Part shown: positions 1 to 12,912 of the stretch, in pieces
Position numbering within the stretch: the first letter of the stretch is position 1
How the letters are laid out: each line of letters opens with the position of its first letter
DNA from: Colias croceus
Taxonomy: Eukaryota > Arthropoda > Insecta > Lepidoptera > Pieridae
DNA length: 64,000 nt
Assembly: GCF_905220415.1 (NCBI RefSeq)
Contig: NC_059552.1
Span: forward strand, 139,001-203,000
Reading direction: 5' to 3'
Notes under the pieces: generated by a model
The model's database searches: none
What the model was told of the DNA's origin: nothing
What the model saw: only the letters and a program-made list of their open reading frames with translations
Position numbers and translations under genes: made by a program

Positions 1-1425
1 TTTTTATCCATTAGATAATTTTGTTGTTACAGAATATAAATATTATCAAGAATTTCTTTCGGAAATTTGAAAGTTAAACAACTGGCTATTATTAACACAC
101 CTTTTCGCTATGTTGAAAAGAAATTCTTCATAGATATTTAAAAATAAGATTTCATCCAATTCATATTAAAAAACCTGAAACAATAGCGATACTGTAAAAT
201 ACCTACTAATAATTTAAACGTGACAGTATGTCCGTATGGACGTGTGCTACTATTTCATTAAAAAAAGCTGTACTTGTACAAAATTTTGTACAGGAATAGA
301 TTATAGTCAGAATTGGCACATCGGCTAGTTTTTACCTATTTGGATATCAAGATAATGAAGCTGAGATCTAGCTCGTAATAAATAAATATGATATTAAATG
401 TGTACCGATTAAGAAAGTGCAGTATATCGCACGTCGCAACATCGGCTCGTATATGTTGTGGCCTGTAACTGCAAGTTGTTATAACTTATCGGAATTTTAC
501 TGCAACGTACAAAGAGATTGGAAACTCCCTCTTGTGCGGTTCAAACTCAATTTCGAATCTGGGTTACAGCATCTTTCGATTCGTTGCTTCTGAGATGTGC
601 TCGGAGTACAACTAACTGTTTTGTAATAATATGATTTTATTATTGTGATATGAAAATTAAAGAAAAATAAACTAAGTAATGTTTGTTGGTAACGGAGAAA
701 TTGTGAATCCACATTATTTGGAAACTGTGATTTATACATAATATTAAATTAATGCAGTGACGACACATAAAATTAACTGAAGAATGTGGCTTCGCCGGTC
801 ATATGGATGTCTTTAAGAAATTGGCATGATTTTTTGTATTTATTTTACTACATAAAGTCTTGCAAGAAAGCCGCTAAGGTTAACGGCTCTTGCACCAATT
901 GATGAAGCTCTGTCTTTGCAAGCTGATGTGCCATGCATCAAGAAGAGTAAAGGAAATTAAGCTCAAGGATTAATGATTCTAAATTTCTTGTCTTAGCGAT
1001 CAATTACATTGCAAAAATTCAATCTGACAACCGTTTCCAACACGCTTAATACAACATTAATACTCGTATTTAAATGAAATGCCCGAGAATATTATGTCGA
1101 ATTTAATTGACTCACGTGTCTTACTCGGCTGGACATAAAGTCCTTATGAATTGTATTCCATTTATAATTGACACACAATTGTGAACATTCTGATACATTT
1201 AATACATGGTGCTATTTAATACGGAAAAAATCTGTCATGTTATATCCTGCGTTTAAAATTGAAACTGTAAACGATTTTAAACACAGAGCTATGCAACTAA
1301 AATTTGGGGAACAAACAAAAAACACACTAGATTTACAATGTACACACTCAAATAATAGTCAAATAAAAGCGTCGGGTAAATCGAATGCAGTAATAAATAC
1401 GTTGAAATCGATATTCTAATAGGAG
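1..1425. other. AT-rich non-coding DNA, no gene seen
   Basis: No splice-supported exon, RNA gene or recognisable repeat was found. The short open frames here have AT-biased composition and no domain-like features, so I treat them as chance. The only structured item is the 18-bp palindrome at 275-292, listed separately. Confidence 0.5.
275..292. repeat. perfect 18-bp palindrome
   Basis: TGTACAAAATTTTGTACA reads identically on both strands. It could be a dimeric protein site or simply a chance palindrome in AT-rich DNA. Confidence 0.6.
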
Positions 1426-1700
1426 CGGCACATTCGCAGTCCATTCGGGACGTCGCCGATGCGATTTATTTTGAAATATCGTGGAACATGGAAGCAACAT
1501 GAAGCACGTATCACCGAGATTCATAAATCAGCTCACCTGGAGCGGCGCCAGCTCCTCCTCCGCTTAGATACCTTTAGATACCGGTAATTACTTTATTTTA
1601 TCGGTTTATTGGCTCCCGGATAAGGCAACGTGTACAGCTCTTTTAATTTCGGCCGCACTGCCCCGATTATGCAGAATACATATGGTATAGCGGGTTTGCT
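1426..1700. promoter_or_regulatory. GC-richer unique island, possible conserved non-coding element
   Basis: Base composition rises clearly above the flanks. The block holds a palindromic GGAGCGGCGCCAGCTCC core near 1540-1556 and a short direct repeat of AGATACC near 1567-1580. No open frame with splice borders explains it. Regulatory function is inferred from composition only; a cross-species alignment would decide. Confidence 0.3.
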
Positions 1701-1714
1701 TGCTCTTCTTTATG

Positions 1715-1885
1715 TTACAGCTTATCGTAACTCATACATATTTTTTTCCCCTTTTCCACTCCGTTATAAGGTTTGTATGAATGAAGTAGCCTATGTCCTT
1801 TGCCAAGGTCATATCTGTCTCCGCACCAAATTTCATTAGAATCGGTACGATGGCGTAAGCGTGGAAGCGTAACAGAAATATAAAG
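1715..1885 (-). mobile_element. decayed Helitron-like fragment
   Basis: On the minus strand this matches the internal part of the intact copies at 18925 and 27140: a TGTTACGC block, an ACCGATTnTAATGAAATTTGGT block and a GGACATAGGCTACTT block, in the same order. The terminal TC and CTAG ends are not recognisable, so it is old or truncated. Confidence 0.55.
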
Positions 1886-1889
1886 CGGT

Positions 1890-4480
1890 ACGAATTGATT
1901 GGTTGGCATCATTCTTGTTTTAATACTTGCATTCGTTTACCTTGTTGTCGAAAATATTAGGTAAATCTTAAAAATAAAAAAGTAAAATAAAAAAGTGCAA
2001 TACATTGATTATCTAATTAATTTACAACGAGATCTAAGGTCTACGCTTTTCAACCGTTGTCAAACTTTTGTTTCGCTTTCATTAATTTAATTTGATCTAA
2101 TCTGGTGGAAGCTGTCTATTAATGTTCACAACGCGTTCAGAATTATACTGTAATCAATTACGCTTAATGTATGTGTGGATCTCTATTAAATTATCATACA
2201 ATATACGAGGTATAAGATTTGCATTTTGCTTATTACCACGTTTAATGCCACTACTGTATGATTGAAAATTCGGGTTACTTACATTTTAATCAGACAATTG
2301 CAGTTGTAAAAATCACATATGAAGTAGCTTTGCTTTTTCGAGGATCATTCCTTGAAATTTATGTTCCTAGAAACAAATAGACATTGCGTTTTGTGGAATT
2401 CACACCATTTCGATTGGACGTTCGAAGGAATATTATATTGCACAAGATACGATCGAAAATCACACCTAGAGGATTGCATTAATCTTGGACGTGGAAATAG
2501 ATACTGCTCCGTCAGATGCACATGTAATGTGGATCGGAGATAAGGCACGTAGCGGCTATTTAGTTATGGTAATAATGCCTCAGCTATATTTACTAGTGCT
2601 GATATTCTGGGACGGTGTATCGGCAATATTGTATTAACTTTATGTTATAATCTGACGTAAATAATTGATCTTTGTGTACCGTTTTGGAGCGTAGCTTGCT
2701 GACAGAACTATTATTTGGCAATTATTATCCTCACCTCCACATGTAATTGAAACTGCACTCATCACTTGGAAAATGGTAGGTATTCATTCTCGCATAGCAG
2801 ACAATAATATGACGAAGTCACATCTTGCGCCTCTGCCATTTTGTTAGGACTTGAAAGAAGTCTAATCTAAAAATATTTGTGGACATATAATACGTGTTAT
2901 GGAGTACACCAGGACATCTAGTTATCCAGATTCGTAAATGTGTATATTAATAATATAATATAAGTTTGTCTGTAAAGTTGTACAAGCATATTATGCAAGG
3001 CACACCGATCGATACCGGCACAATGCGTGCTGTGATTATATAGTAATTGTATCGCTGAAGCAAATTACCATTTGGGCGAAAATTTAATTTTAATCAAATA
3101 TTCGCAGACGTGTCGCGGATAGAGATCGTCGATCGTCGATCGTCGTGTCGTTGCTTTATCGAATATCCGAACTGTTAGCGTAATTGGAATTAAAAATGTT
3201 TTCATTTTTTTTGCCTTTTGGTGGGATTATGTTGATTGTGTTTCTTTAATATGTCGTCACAATATGTCGTCTTGTTAATGACAACGTCTTCAACGTAACT
3301 ATCTTTGTAAGCTGACTCAATTAATATAATTGAAATTAACAATATTATATTAAGAAAACTTTAACTAATTATATTCATGAAAGATAACTATGAAGATGGA
3401 ATGATGAAAGAAAACTTGGAAAAGGGCAATCATCTCAATAATTTCTGAAAAGGATGAAAGTTGGAACATTCCGTCAAATATTATCTTATGTCGTCGTCTT
3501 TAAAAAATGTATTAATGAAAATGTTATTTAAATTAAGTATAAAACATATTTTTTTAGAAACGATATTCAGCTAATACATAAATCAAATCAATCCATATTC
3601 TACTTAAAACAACATGTTAAATCGTAAAGTGTAAATAGGTTATAAAAAAGGGATTCGGCATGGGACGGGGCCGACACGACGCCGGAACGACTCCCGGGAG
3701 AGCAGTCAGTGCGTGTAAAGAGCCCTGTTACGACTTACTATGCGTCACATAAACTTTGCTATTTAGATGCTTGCTCTATATACACAACTTATAATACAAT
3801 ATATTTATAAATGTGTTAGATATCTGCTGACTCAATTTTGGTATTTGCAGTAAATGAAAATCTGACAAAGACAACTGCACTGTCTCTACACAGATGCCAG
3901 TATGTACAATCTCTCATAGATCATGATAAAAAGAGATGCGTTTTTATATTCATTGACACATTATAAACTTTGAATTACTTCACAAAGCCGCATACACAAG
4001 CCAATAAAAATTTTGCTGTTCTATATACCTATAAATTCGAATTCTTTTGATTGTGAAGTAGGTCCTGAATATCACTTTACGGGTGACAATATAACGAGTG
4101 ATACCTATTACACTAAGTATATGTTCTTTGAGGATATTGATTTTATACATTGATAGTGCGTATCTGAAGGATAACAAACTAACAATATATATAGAGCCAT
4201 TCAACAATACTTGCCCTATTTCTAGGAAAATTGTAATCAAATATTAACTAAAATTTTCTTAGAAATCTTTATATATCGAATGCCTGAACTCTGAACTTTT
4301 GCATAAATCAAATTTTATAAAAAATTATGTAAGTTCAACGCGGGTACTTACAAATTACTATATAAAATTTAAAAATGCATCTATCCCTTCAAGATAAGGT
4401 TTGATATAAATCTTAGTACATATCCACAGCAAATCAGTGTTTGCAGATAACAATTAGTGGGCAAAGACAACACGGTTCCA
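1890..4480. other. AT-rich non-coding DNA with small GC patches
   Basis: No gene or intact repeat was recognised. GC-richer patches lie at about 3105-3170 (with the GATCGTC repeat) and about 3655-3730, which includes a CCCGGGAG core followed by TCAGTGCG. The second patch could be regulatory, but the TCAGT initiator-like match has no downstream promoter element in register. ORFs at 2345-2548 are open on both strands and were not accepted. Confidence 0.4.
3124..3150 (+). repeat. short tandem repeat of GATCGTC
   Basis: Three exact head-to-tail copies of the heptamer GATCGTC occupy 3124-3144, followed by a degenerate GTGTCG. It sits in a small GC-richer patch. Confidence 0.75.
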
Positions 4481-5060
4481 TTAATGAGATAAGCCGGACA
4501 GATCAATCAGTGCATTATGGGAGGGTGTGGGCGGGCAGCGGCCGCGCGTCAGTGTGCACACCGCACCTGTTTGCTTTGCTCTCTAATTACAACATTTTAA
4601 GCCTAATAATTGATTGGTTCGCGATATGGTGTTTGGTTATTTTGAGGTTTGCTTTGATTGTTTGCTGTGGATGTGTATGTGGGCTGTGTAATTTAGACGG
4701 TAGATTAATACTAGTAATGCTCATTTGTTGTATTTCTTGTGTATAGATTTTTGTTGATAGTTAACCTGAGCTTTTCATTCGTATTTTTTTAATGATGAAG
4801 GTTTATCAGAAAATAAGTATTTTCGGTGTACACAGTGACGTTGAAGTTACATTGACATTGGCGTGTTGGTTCCGTTGGCGCCATTGGCCACTATTGGCCA
4901 CTGCTAAACTGTCTCCCAGTAATAATTAAGAGCTGCAATAAATTAGCGGCGACTAGTTGGCTGTTGGCTGCTGGCTGCGCTGTCGGAGCCAGCACTTATT
5001 GCGCGATGTTTGTACAGCGTGATTAAGGACACCTACAGCTCTGTTAGATATTTGTTAGCA
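4480..5060. promoter_or_regulatory. GC-rich island with tandem ATTGGCCACT
   Basis: The block includes a G/C-rich stretch near 4520-4570 with NotI-like GCGGCCGC, two TCAGT initiator-like pentamers (4507, 4549), an exact tandem ATTGGCCACT pair at 4883-4902, and a TTGGCTG-rich run near 4957-4980. A 101-codon frame across 4441-4746 begins at TTG and is cysteine and hydrophobic rich without domain features. I favour regulatory DNA or a promoter over a coding gene. Confidence 0.35.
4883..4902 (+). repeat. exact tandem duplication of ATTGGCCACT
   Basis: Two head-to-tail copies of a 10-bp unit lie within the GC-rich island. Each contains a GGCC palindromic core, and the CCAAT complement lies on the minus strand. 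Confidence 0.75.
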
Positions 5061-8000
5061 GTATGAACTTTATGCGTTTGTGTAGGTACTCACGGTATTG
5101 TAACGGAATAATCAAATTCTAACAGTTGGGAATGTTAAAATATACATGTACCTAAGACACAAAATAATATTCTATTACATAGAGCTATAGAAAAATGTCA
5201 TTTAAGAATATTGAGAAAGTATTATAGCACATCCATAAAAAGAACGTGGAAAACATTCCTGCACGAAGCACTTTAGCGGGCACTGTATCAAAATGAGTTC
5301 ATAATTTTTAATGCAAAAATAAAGTTAGTTTTCAAGTATTTACTACAAAGACGCTGCACTTATAAAAGCATAATATAAATAGTCGCAAATAACTAAACGC
5401 CAGATAATGTTACACAAAGCAAAAGATTAAAAGAAACAACATAAAGCAGAGAGCGCGGCCATTATTCAGGTCGCGATGACGTACAAATTAATTTATAAGG
5501 CAGTAGCTTAAGTAACATCCGTTTTAAAATGAAGCTCACAGAATGCCGAGATTGTCTTACTGTGCCTTTATATGTATATGAGATTCGTTTTCAGCGATGT
5601 GCTCCTAATATGTGGATAATTATTTTGTTTTTTTTATAAAATCTATAAAAAAAAAACTATTAATACCTGTGATTAATACGGTGGATAATAATCTTTAAAA
5701 GGTACACTGTATTATCTATCAATTTTCATTTACCACAACATCTTATCACTTGTTAAATGGCTTGTTCTAGAATAACTGTATTTGTAACGATAATTGTAAA
5801 TTAATTATATTAAATAAATCTCTATCACTGATAGATAGGAATACAGACAGATTGAGTCGTTGTATTGAGAGCCGGCAAACACTGTTTAATAATATCGATA
5901 CTCGTTGATATTGATTTTGGTAAATCAGAGCGATGTAAATTTAAAAATGTTTATCGCCCATTACTCGTATAATGTTTGTTACGTTTATTATCGAAATATA
6001 TAACGTTATATATTATGTATTCATTAGGTTAGGTACGATACAATCAGGTGCACATGTTTTATATTATTTTGTCGACGATAGTAATTTTGATTTGTTTAGT
6101 AGATCGTACGGTTTAAAATATATTATTTTTATTTATTTATGAAAACAGTAATTGATCGCGGATATTCAAGATATTTTTTAGCAATTTTGCACTCAACACA
6201 TTATTTTTAATTTCTACAATCCATTAGCCAAAATTAACTGATTCAATTACCAGCATGTTCGTTAAATTTAACCAGGCCGTTTAATTATTGTATTATTAAT
6301 TTTGTTTATTGAGCTGGGCTACAAGAACGGTAGCACGTTATTGCTTGTTCCACATTAGGGGGCCATTACCGCGCTAAACATTAGCATACTGCAGATCGAT
6401 ATTAGTTTAATTTTATAGACAAACCTAAACCAACAGCTGACTGGCTTTGTGTCAAGTGTTTTCGTAATAGACTAAGAGCCAGGCAGTATCTTGTGTATGG
6501 ATTTTGTACGATTAATAATGTTCATACAGTTGACTGTGTGCTGTTATGTAGTAGTAGTTTGTAGTACCATACACGTATATTCAAATTTTATTTAACCTGA
6601 TAACCATCGACCGCCTCAACAACATGTTTAAGATCTTACAATAACAAAACATTATAACAAACATAATAAAATGTTATCCCAATATTCTAACGTGATTAAA
6701 TATCCAGAAATTTCTGGGAGTCATAATAATAAGAACACGGATAATTATTATAAGTGTAATGTGCTATTATTTTATCGACACTAATAAAATATTATTTCGT
6801 ACAGACAATTTGATTTCGAAGTAATCTGTGCCAATTTATTGCTGTATTTATTATATCTCTTAAGATAGGATAAAGGCAGACAAACAGATTTATGTGTAAG
6901 CTTTAAATCCACTAAACTATAAATCAGTAATAGTTGTAAATGGCAGTTTAACCAATCTATGGATGATTGACGGGAAACTGGCGATTGTAGCTGGAGCAAC
7001 TTCCAAATTGTGATTTAAGTGCTTTGGCAGGCATTTGAAAGTCTTAGATCGTTAATTATTTCCGATTCACAACTTTATGTTAATTTCTTTGTACTACAAC
7101 TTGTAAAGTCACTTTAAATGTTCATCGTTAGGTACACGAATACTGTAAATTTTGATAATTTAAGCCAAGACAAGATCTGGAATTTTTGTTTCATATCTCG
7201 TAATAATAAATATTTTATCATAATAAAATAAACATCTAATCAAATCTAGATACTAGACTTATTTGTTTCTAACATTTAATGCACGATAGTTTTCCCTTTA
7301 CTTAGTCTTTTCTTTCAATAAAAAACACACAGTTTAATCTTAAAGGTCTTATAATCGGAGTTATTGTAAACAGGCGTTAAGTTATCGATACTTTAAGTTC
7401 TCGTTGTTATCAAGCTTGCAGAAGGGAAAGTTTAAATAATCTAGAAATTGCAATCTAGAAACTGTTTTAGCGTTTATCCTTTAAAAACAAAACTCGTTTT
7501 CTAATAACATTTTGTTGATAACGTGAATTTGTAGACAAAATATAAGTGGTCTGTAACTTTTTCTAGCAAACAAACAAAGAAATTTCGATTTTACTGAATT
7601 TTAAATTGTATATTTATATTAAATTTGTATTTGTCTATTCTCTATTTAAATGCATGATATCCAAATATGAAATTAAAATGTAAATATTATCAGAACGCAT
7701 CATAAAACGTAAAATATTGAATATGATAAAACATATTATATTAGGTACCAGTAATTTAAACGATCCGATATCAAACAATGCTTATGTTGCTATTATACAG
7801 ATTTTTTATATTTTTAAATACATATGCATAGATACTCAAACCAACTCGCTAGATATTATGTGGCACCAAATAGAAGAATATTTGGTGGACACTGCGCTGG
7901 TTGAGATGGTATGATCGTGAAAATTATTTTGAAGCATTATTTAGATGAATTACAGTAGCAGTTTTATGTACAGTCCTGAACGTCCAAGTGAACGAAGGAG

Positions 8001-8575
8001 CTGTTTAAAAACAAGCACAGTGCCCAATTCCTTATTTCAATAAATTACGAAATAATCATTAACAAACTCCTTAACTTGTCTCTTGTAAAACTAAACTAAA
8101 CTTGTTAGAATTATTTCAGCAGCTCCTACACTACGGTCGGATATAATGGTTAGTAGATGCGGAAGTTTGGTCATCGGCAAATTATTTAGACATCATAAAA
8201 CTTTCACTATGTTCCACTTTACTGTGGCATCAGCATTTATGAGATTCGTCTTCTTGCAGATACAGAGATAGATACTCCCTTACTCTTACGTTAGGAAATT
8301 GTATTAGATGTGTCCATAATTTTATTTAAAAACATTTCAGGGAATTGAAGTAAGGTAATTTAATAGAGATAATTGTCAAACTATTTAGTGCGCATTGAGT
8401 AAATTAAAAAAAAAATATATCATTAAGTTTTTTTGAGATCTATGGACTTGTAGTAAAAATTGAATAATTTCTTATTGTTTTGTCCATTGCCAACTTTTCA
8501 ATCACGTCGACTTTTCGTTGTTCCTTTAAGTCCAATTCTCTTACGTTCTGTATCCTTTCTAAGTCATATTATAAA
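5060..8575. other. AT-rich non-coding DNA
   Basis: Nothing gene-like is supported. A modestly GC-richer stretch at about 6340-6490 carries clustered ATTA/TAAT homeodomain-type cores and may be regulatory. The minus-strand frame at 6781-6999 and the plus-strand frame at 7717-7914 lack splice signals and domain features and look like chance. Confidence 0.4.
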
Positions 8576-8579
8576 CGTG

Positions 8580-8790
8580 AACGTTTGTGAAGATTGATGG
8601 ATTGATATTTTTTGCTCTTTATCGGAAAAACTGTTGATCTGTATGGAATTTGGTACAGAGACAGATTATAGTATAGATAGATACATATACTACTTGTAAC
8701 CCGGGTACAATACGATTGAAATCTCGAGCTCTATCTGCTATTTACACAAACTACAAACGAAGGAGAGACTTACCTGTACTCTTATTTCTT
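8580..8790 (+). mobile_element. decayed Helitron-like fragment
   Basis: The order of blocks (AACGTTTGTGAAGATTGATG, then AAACTGTTGATCTG, then GGAATTTGGTACAGAGA) parallels the intact elements, where a TTTGTTACTC block is followed by ACTGAACCGATT and GAAATTTGGTA. Termini cannot be fixed. Confidence 0.35.
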
Positions 8791-9099
8791 CTGTATGGTC
8801 TCTAATGTTGTTGAACTACAGTGAGGTTACATCTTGTTACAACTATTTTCCAAATCTAAACATACGTGTTAGTTAACAATAAAATGCAATAATATAATAA
8901 TATGTAAAATGAGTTATTATCATTTATTACGTTTCAACTTAATGAAAATGTGAGATAAAATCACTTTGTTCATTATAACGCCAGATTCACACGCCACTTT
9001 GAATAATGACTTTTATTAATAACAAAATGTCAATTTGACAAAATTAATTTGAGTAAAAGGCCCAATGTGAGCGTTCCTATATCACGACGTGCCCAAATT

Positions 9100-9335
9100 A
9101 ATTAAAAATCGGTTAATAAAAACAGTAAATTCTCGCCATATCGCATCGGGGCCCAATTATTGGGAACACGTTTCATTTTAATAAAGCAATTTAGAAAAAG
9201 GGTGATTTGCATCGGAATGAGCAGGGTAGGAAATATTGGAGCAGCCGAGAGCTCCAGATTCCTTCCCATTGTAAATTATATGTGAATTAGTATTATGTTG
9301 CGGCCAGCGGTTTGCGTTTGCGAAATTTTTAGTCT
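9100..9335. promoter_or_regulatory. possible conserved non-coding element with CCCAAT/ATTGGG palindrome
   Basis: A GC-richer unique block includes CCCAATTATTGGG (9152-9164), a perfect palindrome around one T, and a TTTGCATCGGAATGAGC stretch. No coding frame explains it. Function is inferred only. Confidence 0.3.
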
Positions 9336-10325
9336 GTAATAAACATTTATTTTATTGCAAACGAATACGTGTATTACTCATATTATAGTATGATATATTG
9401 ATTTAGGACAGCGTTAGCTAAAGCAGTCTCTTTGCGGTTAAAGAAAAGTGATTATTTATTTAGGATTTGTGTGAAGACAACAGTGATCTTACATTATTAT
9501 TCTAACATACTTCTAGATTCTCAACTCGAATCTATTTGTGATGGACATTTAAGAGGCAAATAAAAGATGTAAAATGGCCGATATTCGACACTAACTAAAT
9601 TGTGTTTATGATCTACTCCAGATCACAAAATACAATCGTAGGTATTTTTCTCATGTTGTATTTAATACTACGTCTACATGAAATTTTCAAAGTATAAGAA
9701 AAAACAATTTTATTTAATCAAATCGTCATTAAACTGAAGGAGAATAAAATTGCTCTGTAGAATAATTTAAAAATAACCAAAAATAAATCATGCCTTTGAA
9801 GCAATTAGAGGCATGAAGGATTTTAATTTTTAATATGATCCTTTGTTCAGTAGAAATAACGAAAAGGAATTCCATGAAAGTGTTGTAAATGAAATTTGGC
9901 AGTCAGCGATGTTTAATGAGAGCCGACAACAATATTGTTTAGTAGAATTTGATTAATTTGCGACCTGACTACAAATTATTTCCATTTCACGTCTTCAACT
10001 TGGAAATTAATAAACATAGGCCAATATTATATTATCCTTTATTTTCATAGACACAGAATATTTCCACTTCTTCTCTTATGGGGCAAATAAGGTGAGCCTG
10101 AGGGATGAAGGTTGCAGTACGTTTTGAATTGAAAATTTAAAAAAAAGTTTAAGGACAGAATTAAGTTTTATTTATTTAGTTATCTGTTAAGTACCTAGTA
10201 CAGATTTTAATGTTAATTAAAAATGCGTCTCAAATGAGAATATTACTCTGACGCCTGACGTCTTTGAGACAAACAACTGAATTAAATGCATCGAAATTTG
10301 AAACATAATAAATAATGCATGTTCC
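9336..10325. other. AT-rich non-coding DNA
   Basis: I see no gene, RNA or recognisable repeat in this interval. Confidence 0.45.
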
Positions 10326-10329
10326 CAAA

Positions 10330-10690
10330 TAAGATATTTGAATAATCGTTTGACTCGCACTCGCGTACCGAGAATTGCTTACAAAACGTGATTTCGGCTC
10401 GCAAATAACTCGATATTGCGCCGCGAAGCCTCCCAATAAAAACGATCCAGATAGGTTTAGTTCTCTCCATTTCGGTTGGGAGTCTAAATTGATCGTCATG
10501 TGACATTCGGGGCTTAGCGCCTCTGCTCTCTGCCCCTCCTCCCTCTCCACACCCCGCGCCCCCCCGCACCCCGTGCCCCGCGTCCCGCACCCTCCTGGCT
10601 ATCGTAAAGCGAGATATGACCGAATCACCCGCTCCATTGCATAAGTTTCGCGTATAATTTCCGATCCCTTCCAAACTATAAAGCGACTTT
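10330..10690. promoter_or_regulatory. GC-rich island with C-run tract
   Basis: The left half (10340-10500) is unique and CpG-containing. The right half has dense C runs at about 10531-10592, with seven or more runs of three to seven C. On the minus strand this gives G runs with short loops and therefore G-quadruplex potential. Two overlapping minus-strand frames (130 and 106 codons) cross it, but their composition simply mirrors the C tract. A promoter or other regulatory element is the more likely role. Confidence 0.35.
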
Positions 10691-12335
10691 GAAACTAGTG
10701 TTCGTAAGACGGTACGTCATTGGGAAGCGTACGAAAACAATCTATTTCATAAATTTATTGTAATTCAAGTTAAACTTAAGTAATTGGAATTGTTCGATGG
10801 CAATTATAAAGTACCACTTTCAAGAGACTAATCTGAAAATCTTTTGTTCGTAGATTTGTTCTATCATTGATGCAAAACTCTTTAAATATTATGTTATCCT
10901 CTTTACTAGTTTCAAAAATAAAATTAAAAATATTCTGTTTACTTGGCGATTCAATTGTATAATCCGATTTATTTTAAATTCTCAAAATGATATTTACTTT
11001 TTCTAAACGCTTATTGAAGAAAAGCTAGCAGAAGCTTGTAAAAAGTAACCGAAGTGAACTTTCTGGCGCTTAGAAGTTGGCGAGTCTTAGCAAATTCATT
11101 TTTTGCTATCATCAATTTTCTTTATAGCCGTCCCAAGATACCTTAGTCGCAGCGGTCAATGTCCCAAATATTATATAAGTTTTAAACCTCTATAGTCGTG
11201 TTGTGCTTGCTTCGTTTGACAATAAACATAAAAATATAAAAAAAAAATATATTAATTTTATCTATAGAGTCTGCATGCATTCCTAACTGAATAAAATAAA
11301 ATTATTACGTAGAGGGTCGTCTTTCCGTTAATTTGAGAGAGTTCAATCCACTTTTCATCATTTTTGTTTTGCAGATGCAGTTTTGTTGAATGCATGTTTT
11401 TTGATAATTGCGTAGAAAAAAGCGACTTTTCGTACATTTAAACAATACAATAATTAGATTTACCACATAATCGATAATCGATAATATTATTATGGTCAGC
11501 TATTATAGCATATTATTACCTATTTCTGAATAGTGATTTGAATTGAGCCAAAATTGAGCTTTGAGCTCGCAACATTTTTTTTAGATTTTGATTAGAATGT
11601 AATCAAATAAATACTATATTATATTATAATAATACCTACCGGAAATATAAGCTATATACTTAGTACCTAAAGTTAAATTCATGTCACATATTTATGTAGA
11701 TAAGATTTATCTTACCTCTAGGTAGAGTCAAATATTTTATGGATGGAAATTTTATAAAATGAACACAAATGCAACCGAAACAACCTGTCGCTTTTATTTT
11801 CTTCTTTGGCCCCTTAATTAATCACTTTTGCAATGAGAGACAATTATATTATTAATTTTAGTACTAGAGTAAGAGGATGCAGAATGTAGACAACGCCTGT
11901 AGCTGGCTCGAAGCGAGCTGGTCCCGTGATCTCCGGCCGTCCCTCAGAACAATTTATTGTGTGCCATAATTTAAATTTTCCCTCTCAACTTGTTTTCATA
12001 TTATCCAACAGGAATAAATTAGAACAAGGGCTTCCCCGCCCCGCGTTGTTGCCTTGTTTTATATCTTCATTCGGATTTTTGTTATTCCTTTAGTTGAGAA
12101 CTTTTAGTTAATTATGGCGGTCTTATTTCCTGAATTTGTCTGCGATTCTTTTGTTTTTTATTGCCTTGAGAATAAGTTTAATAGTATTATAGATTTTATC
12201 GTCGTCATGTTTAGCTAGATGTGGGATAATTTCATGCATTTCATTGAAAGATACAATAATAAACGATTACTTTTGATTGTTTTTATTAACATTACTTTTG
12301 AAGAAACCACCCATTGAAGCAACTGCCTTTAATAA
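10690..12335. other. AT-rich non-coding DNA
   Basis: No gene recognised. A GC-richer patch at about 11880-11960 and 12020-12060 may be regulatory. A double ATCGATA motif occurs near 11470. Confidence 0.4.
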
Positions 12336-12620
12336 ATCCCAAACCACATTGTCAACGTGAAATAATAAGCGCGGATTGCATACACACATTGCATTTATAA
12401 GAATCATCTCGTACAACAAAATGGCGAGTGTTACCCAAATTTTATCTCATTAAATTTCCCGCTATAAAATAAGCACTGAGTTTTTATGCGGCCGACAAAA
12501 TTAAGTGTAAATTTCATATTAAACTCCCTCCGAAAAGCCCGTTTAATTAATTTATCACATTTACTGTACTTTCATGGCTTTCGGCATTGAGTGTCGCGAT
12601 CCTTAAACTTTATGAGATAT
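12336..12620. promoter_or_regulatory. possible conserved non-coding element
   Basis: Unique sequence with several sharp homeodomain-type motifs: TTTTATGCGGCC near 12482 (Abd-B/Caudal-like TTTATG core) and GTTTAATTAATTTATC near 12541. There is no coding frame. The assignment rests on motif density, not on alignment. Confidence 0.3.
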
Positions 12621-12762
12621 TAAAAAATAAACTATTTTAACGCTTTATCGGCGTTTATCGTTTAATTATTGCTTAAAATATATTTCTAAAAATAATTTAA
12701 TACGTAGTAGGTACCTACATTGATTAACATTTTAAAATTATGATTTATTTTGTTAAAAATTA

Positions 12763-12785
12763 ATTTCAAATTCAAATTCAAATTC
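12763..12785 (+). repeat. AATTCA microsatellite
   Basis: Three to four copies of the hexamer AATTCA/TTCAAA lie immediately upstream of the hairpin element at 12835. Confidence 0.7.
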
Positions 12786-12834
12786 GTGACTAAAATAAAT
12801 TAAATAAGAGCGTGTGTACCGAGCACATGTGTCA

Positions 12835-12912
12835 GAAGTGAAACTTCTTTGCATGATTCAAAGATACCAACATTTTACTCCATGACGTGACGCGCCTAAA
12901 GAAATTTCACTT
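12835..12912. mobile_element. short MITE-like element with hairpin termini
   Basis: The left end GAAGTGAAACTTCTTT is repeated in inverted, slightly diverged form at the right end (AAAGAAATTTCACTT). It matches the larger element at 63327-63512, and the left flanks are also similar (GTGTGTAC ... GTGT-AGAAGTG). The terminal sequence is itself a hairpin (AGAAGT-GAA-ACTTCT). It is probably an internally deleted copy. Confidence 0.55.

Noticed and set aside
4441..4746. 101-codon plus-strand frame
   Set aside because: Starts at TTG, low-complexity Cys/Leu-rich, with no domain, splice or Kozak support; it sits over a CpG-rich island.
10230..10674. 130- and 106-codon minus-strand frames
   Set aside because: Openness follows from the C-rich tract, and the translations are Arg/Gly-rich low-complexity sequence.
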